From Cyclina sinensis (taxonomy: Eukaryota > Mollusca > Bivalvia > Venerida > Veneridae): DNA of 64,000 nucleotides. Position 1 is the first letter of the stretch. Every line of letters starts with the position of its first letter. The position numbers were made by a program, and so were the translations under genes. The stretch spans positions 14,858,111 through 14,922,110 of the forward strand of contig JAAONU010000016.1 in assembly GCA_012932295.1 (NCBI GenBank). The letters are read 5' to 3'. The notes below the pieces were generated by a model. The model was not told the origin of the DNA. It saw only the letters and a list, made by a program, of their open reading frames with translations, and did no database searches. Below are positions 11,826 to 23,584 of the stretch, in pieces.

Positions 11826-12060
11826 TCATTGTGCGATGACCTTGTTGTGATTTGACCTTTTGCGTTTTCGTCCCGCAAGACGAAGACACGAAAGATCGAC
11901 TAAACGACAACAGATTTTTGCGCGGGTTGGGGTGGGGAAAGGGCGAAAGGCAAAAGATCGAAGACATAAAACGCGACAATCGATGACATTGTCGTGTTTT
12001 CCACTTTTCGCTTTTTCGCCACGCAACACGAAGACACGCACTCATGACTTCTTTTTAATG
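11826..12060. other. CpG-rich purine-biased block
   Basis: This 235-bp block stands out from its AT-rich surroundings by many CG dinucleotides and by repeated short words ('acgaagacacg' near 11880 and 12028, 'aagatcgac', 'aaagatcgaagac', 'gtcgtgtttt'). Overlapping ORFs on both strands are a result of the bias. It could be a promoter-like island upstream of paralog A or a simple-sequence relic; the sequence does not decide. Confidence 0.35.
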
Positions 12061-12091
12061 GCCTAATCTGGAATATTGCTCTCTCGGAACT

Positions 12092-12405
12092 CAGCGACTT
12101 TCATGAATGGGGATATTGGAAATGCAGATACATTCGTTTCCGTTATAGTTCGCAGTCTATGTCAACGTGTAGCCTATCCTAGACTTTTGTTTATAACAGA
12201 AAAACGTGAAAAATTATGCTGATGCTCTAGAAAACTCTCGTGTGATCAGTAACTATGCAAACAATGAGAATTCTGATAGCAACACATTTAAGATAACACT
12301 TAAAAAATGTTTCATTCATATCCATTTTCTTCTAAAGAAAAGCCCTATTTCCAGTATGTTATCCCTGCTGTTTTTATGACATCACATTAATAAATGATGT
12401 TTATG
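12092..12405. repeat. Dispersed repeat, copy 1 (partner at 16043-16360)
   Basis: Begins 'cgactttcatgaatggggat' and keeps the order 'gcagatacatt', 'gcatatcctaga'-like, 'ataacagaaaaac.tgaa', 'cactcgtgt.atcagtaa' and 'tatgttat.gctgctgtttt.atgacatcaca' with the later copy in direct orientation. Confidence 0.6.
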
Positions 12406-13114
12406 AGACAATGTCACAACAAAATATATTTATAGTTGATATTGCAACCATAAATCTGCATCGAAAGTTTTATCGTTTTGTAGTTTTAAACCACTAGTAC
12501 ATGTTCATGCAAGGAACAACCCTACAATATTTGATCAATGTCCGTCTTATGGTACAGATGCTGTCTGTAGGTTTTGACACGTGATGGGCAAGAACATTCG
12601 CAAAGGAATCATGACTCCCCGTTGCTGAGAAAAGGGGCATAAAATAAGACAATGTGTAGTTATATATTATTATCTGGAACCCTCTAGATTCCAATATAAC
12701 ATTTTCAATGAAATATAACAAACGTAATGGTCAACGACTAAATGCAATGCTTAACTTGTGAAAGACAGTAAGCGTTCATCAGTTTTGTGATATCTGAATT
12801 TCTGCAATTTCTTGTAGCAAGGAGAATCTTGCGACTTCAATGAAAGGAAAAAATATCTATTTGACATTTGGTTTCAGATTTCAAACAAACAAACAAAAAC
12901 ATTTACAAGGAAAACTGCTTGTGTGAATGACATTAGAATTTATTTCAACTGACTAGTGGAATTTCTATGATCTCGCTTATAAAGTTCAAGGAAGCTTCTT
13001 CTCAATCTCTCTAGAGTAAACATCTACCTAATCTGAAACAGTATTAAAAGGCGTTCCTGCAAATTACTATATTCAGGGGTTTGGTAATGACAATAGCTGG
13101 ACTTCTTTTTTTTC
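12406..13114. other. AT-rich spacer
   Basis: Nothing recognised. Confidence 0.35.
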
Positions 13115-13960
13115 AAGTTTTTATTTCAAGATAACCTTATAAACAGAATACATTGTGAGCTGTCTGCATTTTTGACACAGTATGACTTCTAATAATATCA
13201 CGTAGCATTAGTTCCTGAAAAGCACCTGAATACAATAACAGTCTCATTCAAATTACAGAAAGCTTTAAAGGTCAATTTATTCATTTGATAAGGACAGAGA
13301 GGTAAGCCAGTCATTCACGGAATAGAAGACGGTTCAAAGACAACGAATTTCAAAGACATTACTTGATGGACATGAGTATAAAATACTATTTTCACCATGT
13401 TATAAAGGTGAACTACAAAGTTTCACTTCGAGACAAGGTAACCTTTATGTTTGCCAGACGAGACTCAGGTGTTCATACAAAGTGACAATACCAGAACACC
13501 TAAATGAAATGTCCACACAGCGAAAACTTCTTAAATTATATCAAAATATAACAATGAAATACAAATTCCACTGAGTTATCTTTGCAAAATGACCTTTACA
13601 TGAAATTATTAATGATATATAATTACTTTCACTACATTCACTTTTTCCTATGATCTGCAGGTCTGAATCAATTCTCACCAGTTGTTTAAAATTGTATCAG
13701 ATATGCTGCAGAATGTCACATATTTACTAGGCAATGGAACCATAGCTGGAAGCTCATTCTGAAAAATGATGAATAGTATATATCCAGCAGACAAAATTGC
13801 CGTTTTCTTTATATAACTCACACTATGGACTGTTTTAAACAGTTTGCACTAGCTTATTGTATTTTAACAAGCAAATGTATATGTTCTTAAGGAGTGGCAT
13901 AAAAAAGTTTCTATACAAATATATCTATAAATGCTTTATAAGACTAGGTGAGGAGACAAT
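13115..13960. repeat. Duplicated non-coding segment, copy 1 (no insertion)
   Basis: Aligns in order and orientation with 22908-23580 and then 24870-25250: 'ataaccttataaacagaata', 'agacaaggtaaccttta', 'gactcaggtgtt.ataca', 'tctttg.aaaatgaccttta', 'ctgcaggtctgaatca', 'gatggaagctcatt'-like. It contains no coding signal. It preserves the site into which the 23.6-24.9 kb element inserted in copy 2. Confidence 0.75.
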
Positions 13961-16042
13961 AACTATAAAACATAAAAGCAAACTTAGGAATGCAGATTAA
14001 AGGAATTCTGACCGGTAAGTCTTTTAATACAAACGCGTCTTTTCTTGTCAAACAAACTTCTAAAGGGCGTGGGTCCATTTTTAAAATTCTTTCGGCGATG
14101 GGATAAATGTTTTAATGGAATGGTCCTTACTTAAACTTTACCTTATGTTTCATATTTTACCTCTGAGAAAAAAAAGAGTTTGTATAAGCACAGTAGCATT
14201 CTTTTTCAGGTCTTTATTAATTAATAGACTGAAATCAGTATGAACTTTTTCCACAATTTTACAAGTCTTCCATTCATTCCGATGACTTAAAAAATGATGT
14301 CGTATTGCGTTGATTCTTTATTTAACCGCTAAAGCACGGTTTGTAAAATGCAAGGTAAGCTGGTCTTATATTTGAAGAAACGTATCAAAAGATATGGACA
14401 ACAGAAAAAAAACAACATATTTTTATATCTTGATTAAGCTCAGATTTAGTACTCTTTAATGTTGTATGTATATAAAATCAGCTTAGTGATAAAGTTTAAT
14501 GTTTAACTTTTTTTTATTTCAACAAATGTCATCGTTATTTTCACATCAGAAGTGATCATAATCTCCTAAATAAAAGAATCGCCTCGAACGCAGTCACACC
14601 TGATGTTCAGAAAACAAGGTCCGACATCCTTAACAGAATCCTGTGCAGAATATTTAGATAAGACCACATTTGAAAGTAAACATAAATAGTATGGACAAAC
14701 AAGAAAAGTGAAACTGACAGCAATGTACCATAAAATGTACTATTCAAAATATTCGATTAACAGATAACTAAAGAATTCAAAAGAGATATACTTAATAATT
14801 TATGTCTCAATCAAAGGTAAAACAGAAGTACAAACCAATATGACAAAACTGATACTTTCTCACAGTTAAATGAAGTACGTAAAATCTGTAGTCAGAGCCA
14901 GCTTTGTATGTTGATACACTAGATTAAGTATTCATGAAATAAATGTAAGCGAAGGCAATTTTTTAACAAAAGGTTTGCAAACAATGTAATTTGTCACAAT
15001 CTCAGTTTCCGAATATCAGCATAATAAACTGCTATAAATCAAATTCTTACCCGATAGTGAATACGTAAATAATCGAAAGGTATACTTTGGGATAATAATA
15101 GCACATTTTTTTCTTTTACAGCTGGTACGTGCTGAATAAAGAAAAAAATGTGAGTTTACACATTAAAATCGATCTGTATCAAAAGGAGCACAGTCAACGA
15201 CAACAATCGGCAGAACACATATTGGCTACTGTTTTAGCAACAACAACAACAACAACATTTAGCAATGCAACGTGAGTCTGAACATTATTTTCTTTAAAAG
15301 AAATTGTTATAGCCCGGCTAGTTAAGTTAGTAGGAAAGGTTCATTAAAGGACAAAAAAACCGCTTTTTAGGTCATTAATTTAAACAAAGGTTATGACTTA
15401 AATTACATAGGCGATCAACTGATTCCACAAGCCACATTTAAACCAGAAAGTAGTTCGTAATAAGCTATAAACGCGTTGGTAGCGTGTTCGAAATACTTGA
15501 TTCTGAAGTTAATTGCCTTCTGAGAGTGGGACATAAATATTGACAGCTTACAGACATCGTAAATGGTAATTTCGAGAGAGAAAACTAATTCTAATGCGTT
15601 TGACTGACAACGCGCTAGGCCGTTAGTTGCAGTTTCTCTGTTTAAAATAATATAAAACAGGTATTAATGCATGTATACAAAATAAGTTTCTCAGGCTTTC
15701 TTCGCCTTACTAATTCGTTTGGATACAAACTACTCACTGACTTCTATTCTTGGTTGGTTGTGTCATGACCATTCAGGATTTTTTGTGTGCATTATCATGA
15801 TACATACACAGCTTCATTTAGCTATGCTTTTAAACGATAATTATGCAAATACACTTTGCACTATCAAAATGCATTATGTCTAGATACTTTAAAAGGAGTC
15901 TAACACATAACACCATTGCATACTTCCAATACGACCATACCACTATATGCACTGTCTAGTATCATATTTATGTTTCCCAAGAGACAATAATTCAATATTT
16001 CTTAATCGTTGCATCATCTGGATTGTTTTTTTTTCCTCAGCA
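13961..16042. other. AT-rich non-coding stretch
   Basis: No gene. A (CAA)n tract lies at 15238-15257. Nothing else recognised. Confidence 0.35.
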
Positions 16043-16360
16043 CTCGACGACTTTCATGAATGGGGATATTGAAAACGCAGATACATTTCGAAAGCTTGCT
16101 CCGAGATATTTTCCCTTCTGTGTCAAAATGTGGCATATCCTAGACCATTTTTATAACAGAAAAACCTGAAGAATTTTGCTAATCGAAATCTAGGTAACAC
16201 TCGTGTAATCAGTAAATATACGACTAATAAGAATTTGGACCACATCCCAATTAACACTTAAAATATTTAATTCATATACATATTATTCAAAGGAAAAGGG
16301 GTATGTCAAATGCCCTTCTTCAAGTATGTTATCGCTGCTGTTTTATGACATCACAATAAT
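16043..16360. repeat. Dispersed repeat, copy 2 (partner at 12092-12405)
   Basis: Direct-orientation diverged copy, 3.95 kb from copy 1. The flanks differ, so this is either an interspersed element or an old local duplication. Confidence 0.6.
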
Positions 16361-16760
16361 AAAATTCAATGTTATGTCAAAAAAGAAAATAGTACTTTTT
16401 ACTTTGACAATAAAATATTTACAGACACCAAAGGCAGATTAAACAATAAACAAAACAGGTAATAAAAACAAGTTTATATTGAATAAATAAGATAAATTAA
16501 TCAACAATCAATTTTCTTCTTCAAATAATATCCCCATTGTAAAATTACTAACGAAGCTGCAAAAGAAAACTATCAGGTTGGCGAAGTTTAGTCACAACTT
16601 CCCTAATGTTGATATTAAGTATGCCCTTGCAACAGAGACCAAACATAATTAATTTCAATGAATCACTATAGACGTCAAGTGGTCCTGGTAAAAGAGACCT
16701 AACGTTTCAAAGTCACAAAGTTCTTGACTTAAAAAAACAAGAAATCGGTAGAACCGATGG

Positions 16761-17751
16761 ATGCTCCCCGAATAAATGCCTATTCCAAAAGGGCTATTGT
16801 TTAATACGTATTTTTTTTAAGTATGAAAAATAACAAAGGGCAATAACTCCTAAATTATGCAAAATAGATTTACGGTTCTTGCACGCTGCACTTCTCTTCA
16901 TAGAGATCTATCTACCAATAAAGTTTCATGTTAATATCTCTTATACTTTGTGAGATATGCCCCGGACAAAAAATAAGTATGAGAAATTTTAAAGAGAGAT
17001 AAATCAAAAATTAATAAAGCAAGAGTCATGGTTCTTGTGCATTGCACTGATCATCAATGAAATCTATCTACTTATAAAGTTTCAAGTTGATAACTCTTTT
17101 ACTTTGTGAGATATGCCCCGGACAAAAAATAAGTATGAGAAATTTCAAAGGGCAATAACTCAAAAACGAATAAAGCAAGAGTTATGGTTCTTTTGCACTG
17201 CACTGCTCCTTAATGAGATCTAACTACCTATGAAAATTGGTCTTGATATCTCTCATAGTTTTTGTGTTATGCTCCGGACAAAATTATGACGGACGAACGA
17301 ATGGACGGACGGAACGGACGGACGGACAAAGCGGTAACTATATGCTCGCCCTTCGGGGAGCATAATTATCTCCAAGGGTTTCAGGTTATGCTCCGGACAA
17401 GATTTTTCTAAAAAGAGAGATAATTCAAAAACGAGGCAAAATAGAGTTATGGTTCTTTGGCACTGCACTCCGCGTCAATGCCCTCTACCACTGTGTGCAG
17501 TTTAAACAAATTATGTCCAAGGGTTTTCAGGATATGCTCCGGACAAGATTTTTCTAAAATGGGAGGTAATTCAAAAACAGGGCAAAATAGAGTTATGGTT
17601 CTTTGGCACTGCACTCCGCGTCAATGCCCTCTTCCACTGTGTGCAGTTTAAACAAATTATATCCAGGGGTTTTTAAGTTACGCTCCGGACAAAATTATGA
17701 CGGACGGACGGACAAAGCGGCAACTATATGCTCGCCCTTCGGGAAGCATAA
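16761..17751 (+). mobile_element. Pearl-like tandem-core element with ACGG-type microsatellite and terminal palindrome
   Basis: Core units of about 130-140 bp ('gagatatgccccggacaaa', 'agggcaataactcaaaaa', 'gttatggttctt..cactgcac') are followed by '(g)acggacggacaaagcgg' and the palindrome-like cap 'atgctcgcccttcggggagc'. The 12-bp start ATGCTCCCCGAA (16761-16772) is the exact reverse complement of TTCGGGGAGCAT (17352-17363). A second run of core units ends with the same microsatellite and a slightly mutated cap near 17697-17750. The layout matches the bivalve pearl/CvA families, which have been linked to Helentrons. No protein is encoded. Confidence 0.65.
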
Positions 17752-17775
17752 AAACAACAACACGAGTCCGTTTAT

Positions 17776-17853
17776 TGTACTGGTGGAGGTACGTAACCGC
17801 CACAAGGCATAGACATGGCGAATGCCTTTGCCATAACCGCCACCAGTACCAAC
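17776..17853. repeat. Nested inverted repeat (hairpin)
   Basis: Outer arms GTACTGGTGG and CCACCAGTAC, with inner arms AAGGCAT and ATGCCTT inside about 78 bp. The paired 'accgcca' and 'gtaaccgcc' words lie beside the arms. Function unknown. Confidence 0.55.
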
Positions 17854-19420
17854 AACAATAACCGTGTGACCAAAGCTAAGCCTCATACGGGTAAACTAAA
17901 TGGACAGTACCATTAACACAAGTAATCAGACCGAGCTTAAGTTTCTGTAAAAAGATTTCATTGCCCGTTGCGGAAAGGTGGACTTTATCTGAGCAAAAGA
18001 AACCTGGTTAGGTACCCCGAATACTTGGATGATCCCTGACGTATACAAAATGTAGCAATAGAACTATTCAAACGCCGTGATGATTTTTCAACAGCTGAAT
18101 ACACCTTCTCTCATTCAAGGCGCGGAAAAATTTGAGACCATCCTTTACTGATCACAAAAAGTAGGTGATATTGTAGGTAATATTGTTATCGCGAGTAATT
18201 CAGAAAACCCTTACTTTTTGATGTTTATTTAATCAATTAAGAAAATTCATTCACACATTTTAATCGAAAAAGTAACCTCTTCATTACATCTTTAGATGCT
18301 TTAAGCAGCGTCCAAAGTCATTACGGTGACGTCATCATTTTCAATCGCCCTCAATCACTTGTTGGACCCCATCTATGTCGCAACAAGCTATGCAATGAAC
18401 CAAATTCGTCTCCATGAAATGCTAAGTTACAATGTTAGTTATGCGATCATTGTAGAGAGTTATGCTACAAGCTTATCTGAAGGATTATGAGTATATGTCT
18501 TGTAAGCAGTAGCTTTCGATCGACCCAAATTTATTTGCTTATTTTGCAATATATAGTGGATTCCTCAACCATTAGAGTGTAGACGATGAAATATTTACTC
18601 CTAAAACGGCTCTTTTGTTCTGATACAGTGTTAATATTGCAATATTATCAATTTAGTGTTGTAAGTTTGCCTTGTAAAGAGTCTCCAAGACATTTTTTTC
18701 TATAAATATTAAAATACGGCGGGGCTGCGGAAATATATGACAAACGGAATTTATCCGAGATTTTCACTTGTTGCTTCTACTTGACTTTTTCTTATAAATA
18801 AATCCGATAATTACAACAAAAATACCGTAAAGAATTTTGGCCATTTTCTTTGGAACCTTGTTTGACAGGTAATAATAACATTGGTAATGATTTAAAGTTT
18901 AACATTTTGCCTTTGGAATTAGGCATTCAATTAATTTGTCAAGACATTTATTTGCTTGAGTTATTTTAAAGCCACGTGGTACAGACACAGATGTACAAAA
19001 TATAATAAATTTCCATAGTAAAATGTAAATAGAGTCGTGATTGGTTGACGTTTTCTGCTCACTTGCTGTCAGTTCTCTATAAGGACGGAGCTTATCGTAT
19101 TATTATGTGTAATATGTGTACAATCTCCCACGCAGTGATCTCCCCTTATAGGATTAGATCTCTGCCGTCACATTTTCGTCTTGAGATTTTTGACGATATT
19201 ATTTTTTCCAATTTTGATTTTATTTTCAAAACGTAAACACAGTTTTGCTAATGTTTCAAGACTGTAAGGTGTTAGATGTGAACTCAAATAAAAAATAATT
19301 TCGGAAACATAAATATTATGAAAATAATCTTTAATATCGCACCGTTTATTTCAAAACAATATGACCGTTTTTGAAAAAGAAATCATTCAAGTCATCAATA
19401 CTACTGTGATAAGTTCTTTT
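17854..19420. other. Non-coding stretch
   Basis: Moderately AT-rich with scattered CpG around 18300-18450. No gene recognised. Confidence 0.3.
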
Positions 19421-19543
19421 TTAACAGAAATGAAATTTTATTAAAATCATATCAGCAGACTTGACACCAGAGCTCAAATTATTGTGTTGTTGTTTATCAC
19501 AGATGAAACAATTTTTCAACGGTTTCTTTGGCGTATCCGCCAT
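19421..19543 (-). CDS. Candidate small ORF or first exon, 40 codons
   Basis: Minus-strand ATG at 19543-19541 sits in AAGATGGCGGA, a YY1-like initiator context often found at first exons. It reads MADTPKKPLKNCFICDKQQ and ends at TAA (19423-19421) after 40 residues. A C-x2-C pair (NCFIC) is present. Local CpG is raised at 19530-19680. It might be a first exon spliced onward, or chance. I do not recognise a family. Confidence 0.2.
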   Translation of the reverse strand: MADTPKKPLKNCFICDKQQHNNLSSGVKSADMILIKFHFC

Positions 19544-20088
19544 CTTGACACAATCATGTGATGAGACCATCATCACGTGATTCGTATGAAGGCAGTGGTT
19601 ACTGAGCGTAGCGTAACCGGTGCGCGGAGTTTGATATGTGTATTTTTAGAAGCGAAAGAAATCACATGACCGCCTCTTATCCATACATTCGCGTTGAAAA
19701 ATAGTACACAGGTTGTATGAGTTTTTATTGCGGTTTCGATAAAAGGTCTTTGATTTTGCAGAATTCTGTTGATTTTGAAAGCATGAGGTATAATTTCAAT
19801 TTTTTTTTGCAAATCAAACTGTAAAAATATCAAGTTAGTAATAAAGTATTCATCCGCAAAAAAATCATTCAAAAAATTTACTACGTATTTGAAACAATCG
19901 TTTGCTAAAAGACGATGTATTCTGAATGCGTGTAATAAGATAACGTAAACACGAAAACGTACACGAACAACCAATCACGCTTATGTTGTTTTGTTGACAA
20001 ATCAATCAGAATAACTCAAATATTTTCCTCTAATAAATGTGCTTAAAACATTTTTTAACATCCTTGCTTTTAGTTTGCATGTTGATTA
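19544..20088. other. Stretch with slightly raised CpG, no gene recognised
   Basis: A 133-codon open frame on the minus strand at 19974-19573 has no family resemblance, and its composition looks like translated AT-rich DNA. 'gtgattggttg' at about 19037 and 'aaccaatcac' at about 19970 are reverse complements that could be ends of an old 0.94-kb insertion. Confidence 0.3.
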
Positions 20089-20123
20089 AATCAGAGACAT
20101 AGATGTTATCTATGTCTCTGATT
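20089..20123. repeat. Perfect hairpin, 16-bp stem and 3-nt loop
   Basis: AATCAGAGACATAGAT, GTT, ATCTATGTCTCTGATT. The stem is perfect and the loop minimal. It lies in AT-rich DNA with no gene beside it. Confidence 0.9.
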
Positions 20124-21859
20124 AAATTATCAATGTCAATATATTTACCAGTTTTCCCGAATCTTGACCGAAAAAACAACCCTTGCTACATTATCAACTG
20201 TCCGTATTTATGGCGATAATTCGCGTTTTAGAGAACGGAATATATTGTGTTTATGCCAATCACAGGAAGTATTTGAGGCTTCCATTAAACAAGCCATTTC
20301 TAGGTTATACACAGCAGTTTCCCGAAACACGTTGGTCTGAACGAAAACAGTTAAACAGTACCTATATTCGGATAACTGATGGAACGTCTGAAAATCGAAA
20401 ATTCGATTATTTTCCAATATGGCAAACCAAAATATCAGAATACTGATTTCAGTATTCGTCCAATCCCTACTTTTTGATAACCTTTTACTTGTATATAATG
20501 TATATAATAATGTATACATTTTAATGTTTTTCTTGAAACACCTTCAGTTGATTATTGATAAGCTCAGATCTCCAAATATCTTGGTCATAAAAAATGTAAG
20601 GATAAAAACATTTCAATGAAAACATTTAGGGTTTCATCATGACCATGTTTTGCCTTAAATTAATTTCATGCCGCATTTCCTATACAAAAGATAAGATCTA
20701 GTCTGAAATTATTAATACCTTTAAATTTTTTAAGTATCTGATAGAATAGGACTCTTTATGCCAAGTTTACTTCATGTAAGGTAGGATGTATGTGTCATAA
20801 ATTATTATAAACTTGTCACAAGAGGTTATTCTACATAGTCATTATGTAGGACTAGGACAAAAGAAGCGAAAGTTAAAATGTGTGAAGATTGTTCTTTGTC
20901 CACTCTGAAGAATATTCAGTTCCATTAATTTGTGTAGGATTGAGATATTTTCACTGAGAGGCATGGGTTCAAACCCCACTCAAGCCAAATTTTTTCTTTA
21001 GTTTTTGGCAGTTTTAAATTGTTTTGGTTTTACAATTATAACTTTTATAGAATTTGAATTAAATTTCTTTCGTTTTAAATGTTTCAATTGAAACAAAGCT
21101 TTTCAACATAGTAAATCGATGAAAATTGGGTATCTGTGATTTCAGTTATAAATTTCTCCAAAACTAGACTGTAAAAGTATTTGATATATTGCCAATTTGT
21201 TAAGAAATGAACATGAATAAAAATAATTACAGCTAATTTGAAGCCCCAAAGATTTATGTTGAAGTTTACGTTGATAACATTCCCTCATAATGAAGTGGGT
21301 GTGGTAAATTCGAGCTATGTTGATAATCATATTTCGTTTCTTTTCACTTTTGGCTTTTCATTTTATTTGTTCTTTTGTCAGCAGTCAGTAGGTCTTCATA
21401 ATATGAATGATTACATACCAAGTAACAGTTATTTTTATTTTCAGTCTTAGAAGAAAACATTGTGTCTCTCTATACCTTATCGTTCCATTAAGTCGGCATG
21501 GTTTGAAGTGAACATTACTCATTTCTTGAAACCCCTATGGTAAAAGTGTCTTATATTGTGTATTATTTTTCCTAGGATAGTATATTTGTTAAAAAAGGTC
21601 AATTTAATGAGGGCTGACAAAATGTTTATTAATATTCTAATACCTTAAAGCCACAATGAATGTTTACTAAAGGAATAACCCAACCAAGTTTGATGAACTT
21701 TTGTCTGATGATACACGTATGTAGAAGTGTTGACTCAAAATGGGCAAGACCTTTTGCAAAGGGATCATAACGCCCCTGTCCGTACAAACTGCTTAGAGAT
21801 AAAAAGACATGCAGTTATAAACACTATTTTATTGACACACTAAATTTTACATGAATATA
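20124..21859. other. AT-rich non-coding stretch with a tRNA-like 3' fragment
   Basis: At 20955-20987 'gcatgggttcaaaccccact' followed by 'caagcca' and a T-rich run looks like a tRNA T-arm and acceptor stem. The upstream half of a tRNA is not seen, so a SINE remnant is more likely than a tRNA gene. Nothing else recognised. Confidence 0.35.
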
Positions 21860-22717
21860 TACAGTCATTCCTCAATGGCTCTAAGACATCGGGACCGAAA
21901 GAAATACTTCTAGCCTCGAATAATTCGAGCCATAAAGTCAAATATTATTGTATAATACTGGCTCGTTGTTATGAAATATATATATCTTCTGAGTAAGTTT
22001 ATGTTATTTGTTTAAACATTCCAAAATTTCATAGTTATTTCATGATTCTAAGTTTCTTCATCAAGGATACGCCTATATAAGAGTGTTTTCTTATTTGCTA
22101 AATGGAAAAATAAAGATTCGCTCGTAAAGGAAATGATACGCTACATCAAAGGCAAATACACCAAAAATATTATCAAGGTTTATCGTCACGATGATAAAAT
22201 ACCTTTTCTGCAATTGTTGCCTGATAAACATGATATAAATGATCTTTTTGTGTAAGTTGCAGTGAATTTCTTGCATGGATATTGTGGCACTTTACTGTGG
22301 AGTAGCAAATTTCTTAAAAGACAAGATCCGCCCATGTTATGTCATTTCAGTTAAAACCATTGTAAACTTAACGTATATTGCTGATTTTAACATGATTTGA
22401 AGTTAAAAACATCTAAAGCATTGCAACTGAAAATCGATTAACAGATTAAAGGTGCCATTTCACAGTTTTGACAACCTGTGAGACAATTCACACCCCAGTT
22501 ACGAGTTTCACCCTCTAGAACAATGACATGTGCAAATTAACACATTGGGACCAATAAACACCTCGAGCCACATGATAATTCGAAGGTTGTGACTTCCAGC
22601 CATGTTTACCTTTTTCAATATAAAAATATAAGTACAAAAAAACTAGGAACGAGCGTCAACTTCAAGCCATTGAGGAAATCGAGCAAAACGAGTTCAAGTC
22701 ATCGAGGAATGAATGTA
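21860..22717. mobile_element. Non-autonomous mariner/pogo-type DNA transposon
   Basis: The ends match as 21-bp inverted repeats with three mismatches (TACAGTCATTCCTCAATGG at 21860; reverse complement of the right end TACATTCATTCCTCGATGA at 22717). Subterminal 'cgaataattcgagcc' words also recur on the two sides in opposite orientation. TACAGTC..CCTC ends are typical of Tc1/mariner-pogo elements with TA targets. No transposase frame survives in 858 bp. Confidence 0.6.
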
Positions 22718-22907
22718 CATAAAATAGTTCATCATGGTTAATTTGTTCACAAAAGTTTCTGAACACATTTTCACTAGCTTAACTATGGGACCATAACGGT
22801 CTTAGGTAACTGAAAGAAATAAAACAGTGTATGTGAAAAAAAAACATCAACAGACACAGATTACCTTGTCTGGTTTATACATCAGGATATGATAGTCTTC
22901 ACTTCTA

Positions 22908-23584
22908 AATAACCTTATAAACAGAATAAATTGCCAGCTATTTGCAGTTTTCTACACTGGATGACTTCTAAATCATATCACATAGCACTGCCTTCCTAAA
23001 AAGTACCTGAATGCCCTAACAGATTCATTCTTATAATAGACAGCTTTACACAGAGGTAAATAAACTTGTTCAATAAGGCCAAAAAGGTAAGCCATTCATT
23101 CACAGAACAAAAGGTTGTGCAGACTATGAACAAATTACAAAACTAATATTTTACTGTATTGCCTTTACTGTTCTATATCATTATAGTTTTTAGTTAATTA
23201 AGAGATGAGGAGACATGGCAAAAACTAACCCAGTTCAGGGCTGTATTTGTGGTTAGGTCAACTACAAATGTTAAAAAGCAGAAATCCAGACAAGGTAACC
23301 TTTACATTTTCCAGACAAGACTCAGGTGTTAATACAAGTGACAATACCGGATGATCTGGCAGTTTTTTACCAAAGCACATTCACCTAATGCAGTACAACC
23401 TATGTTATTAATGTACTTGTTCACAGTCTATAAATGCCTAATTAAAATGTTCCTGAAGGGCAAAATTCTTTAAATGCATCAGAACATGACAACCTAACAC
23501 TAATTGGCTTACAGAACATGACAATCGAACACTAATTGGCTTAATTTACTGCAATAAGTTACATTTTTTCTTTGTAAAATGACC
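22908..23584. repeat. Duplicated non-coding segment, copy 2, part 1
   Basis: Counterpart of 13115-13590. It is interrupted after 'aaaatgacctttaaa' by the tandem-core element at 23585-24872 and resumes at about 24873. Confidence 0.75.

Noticed and set aside
19573..19974. 133-codon minus-strand ORF
   Set aside because: No domain, no splice context and composition like translated AT-rich DNA; a chance ORF is the simplest reading.
20955..20987. tRNA gene
   Set aside because: Only a T-arm and acceptor-like 3' half is present; the D-arm and anticodon arm are missing.
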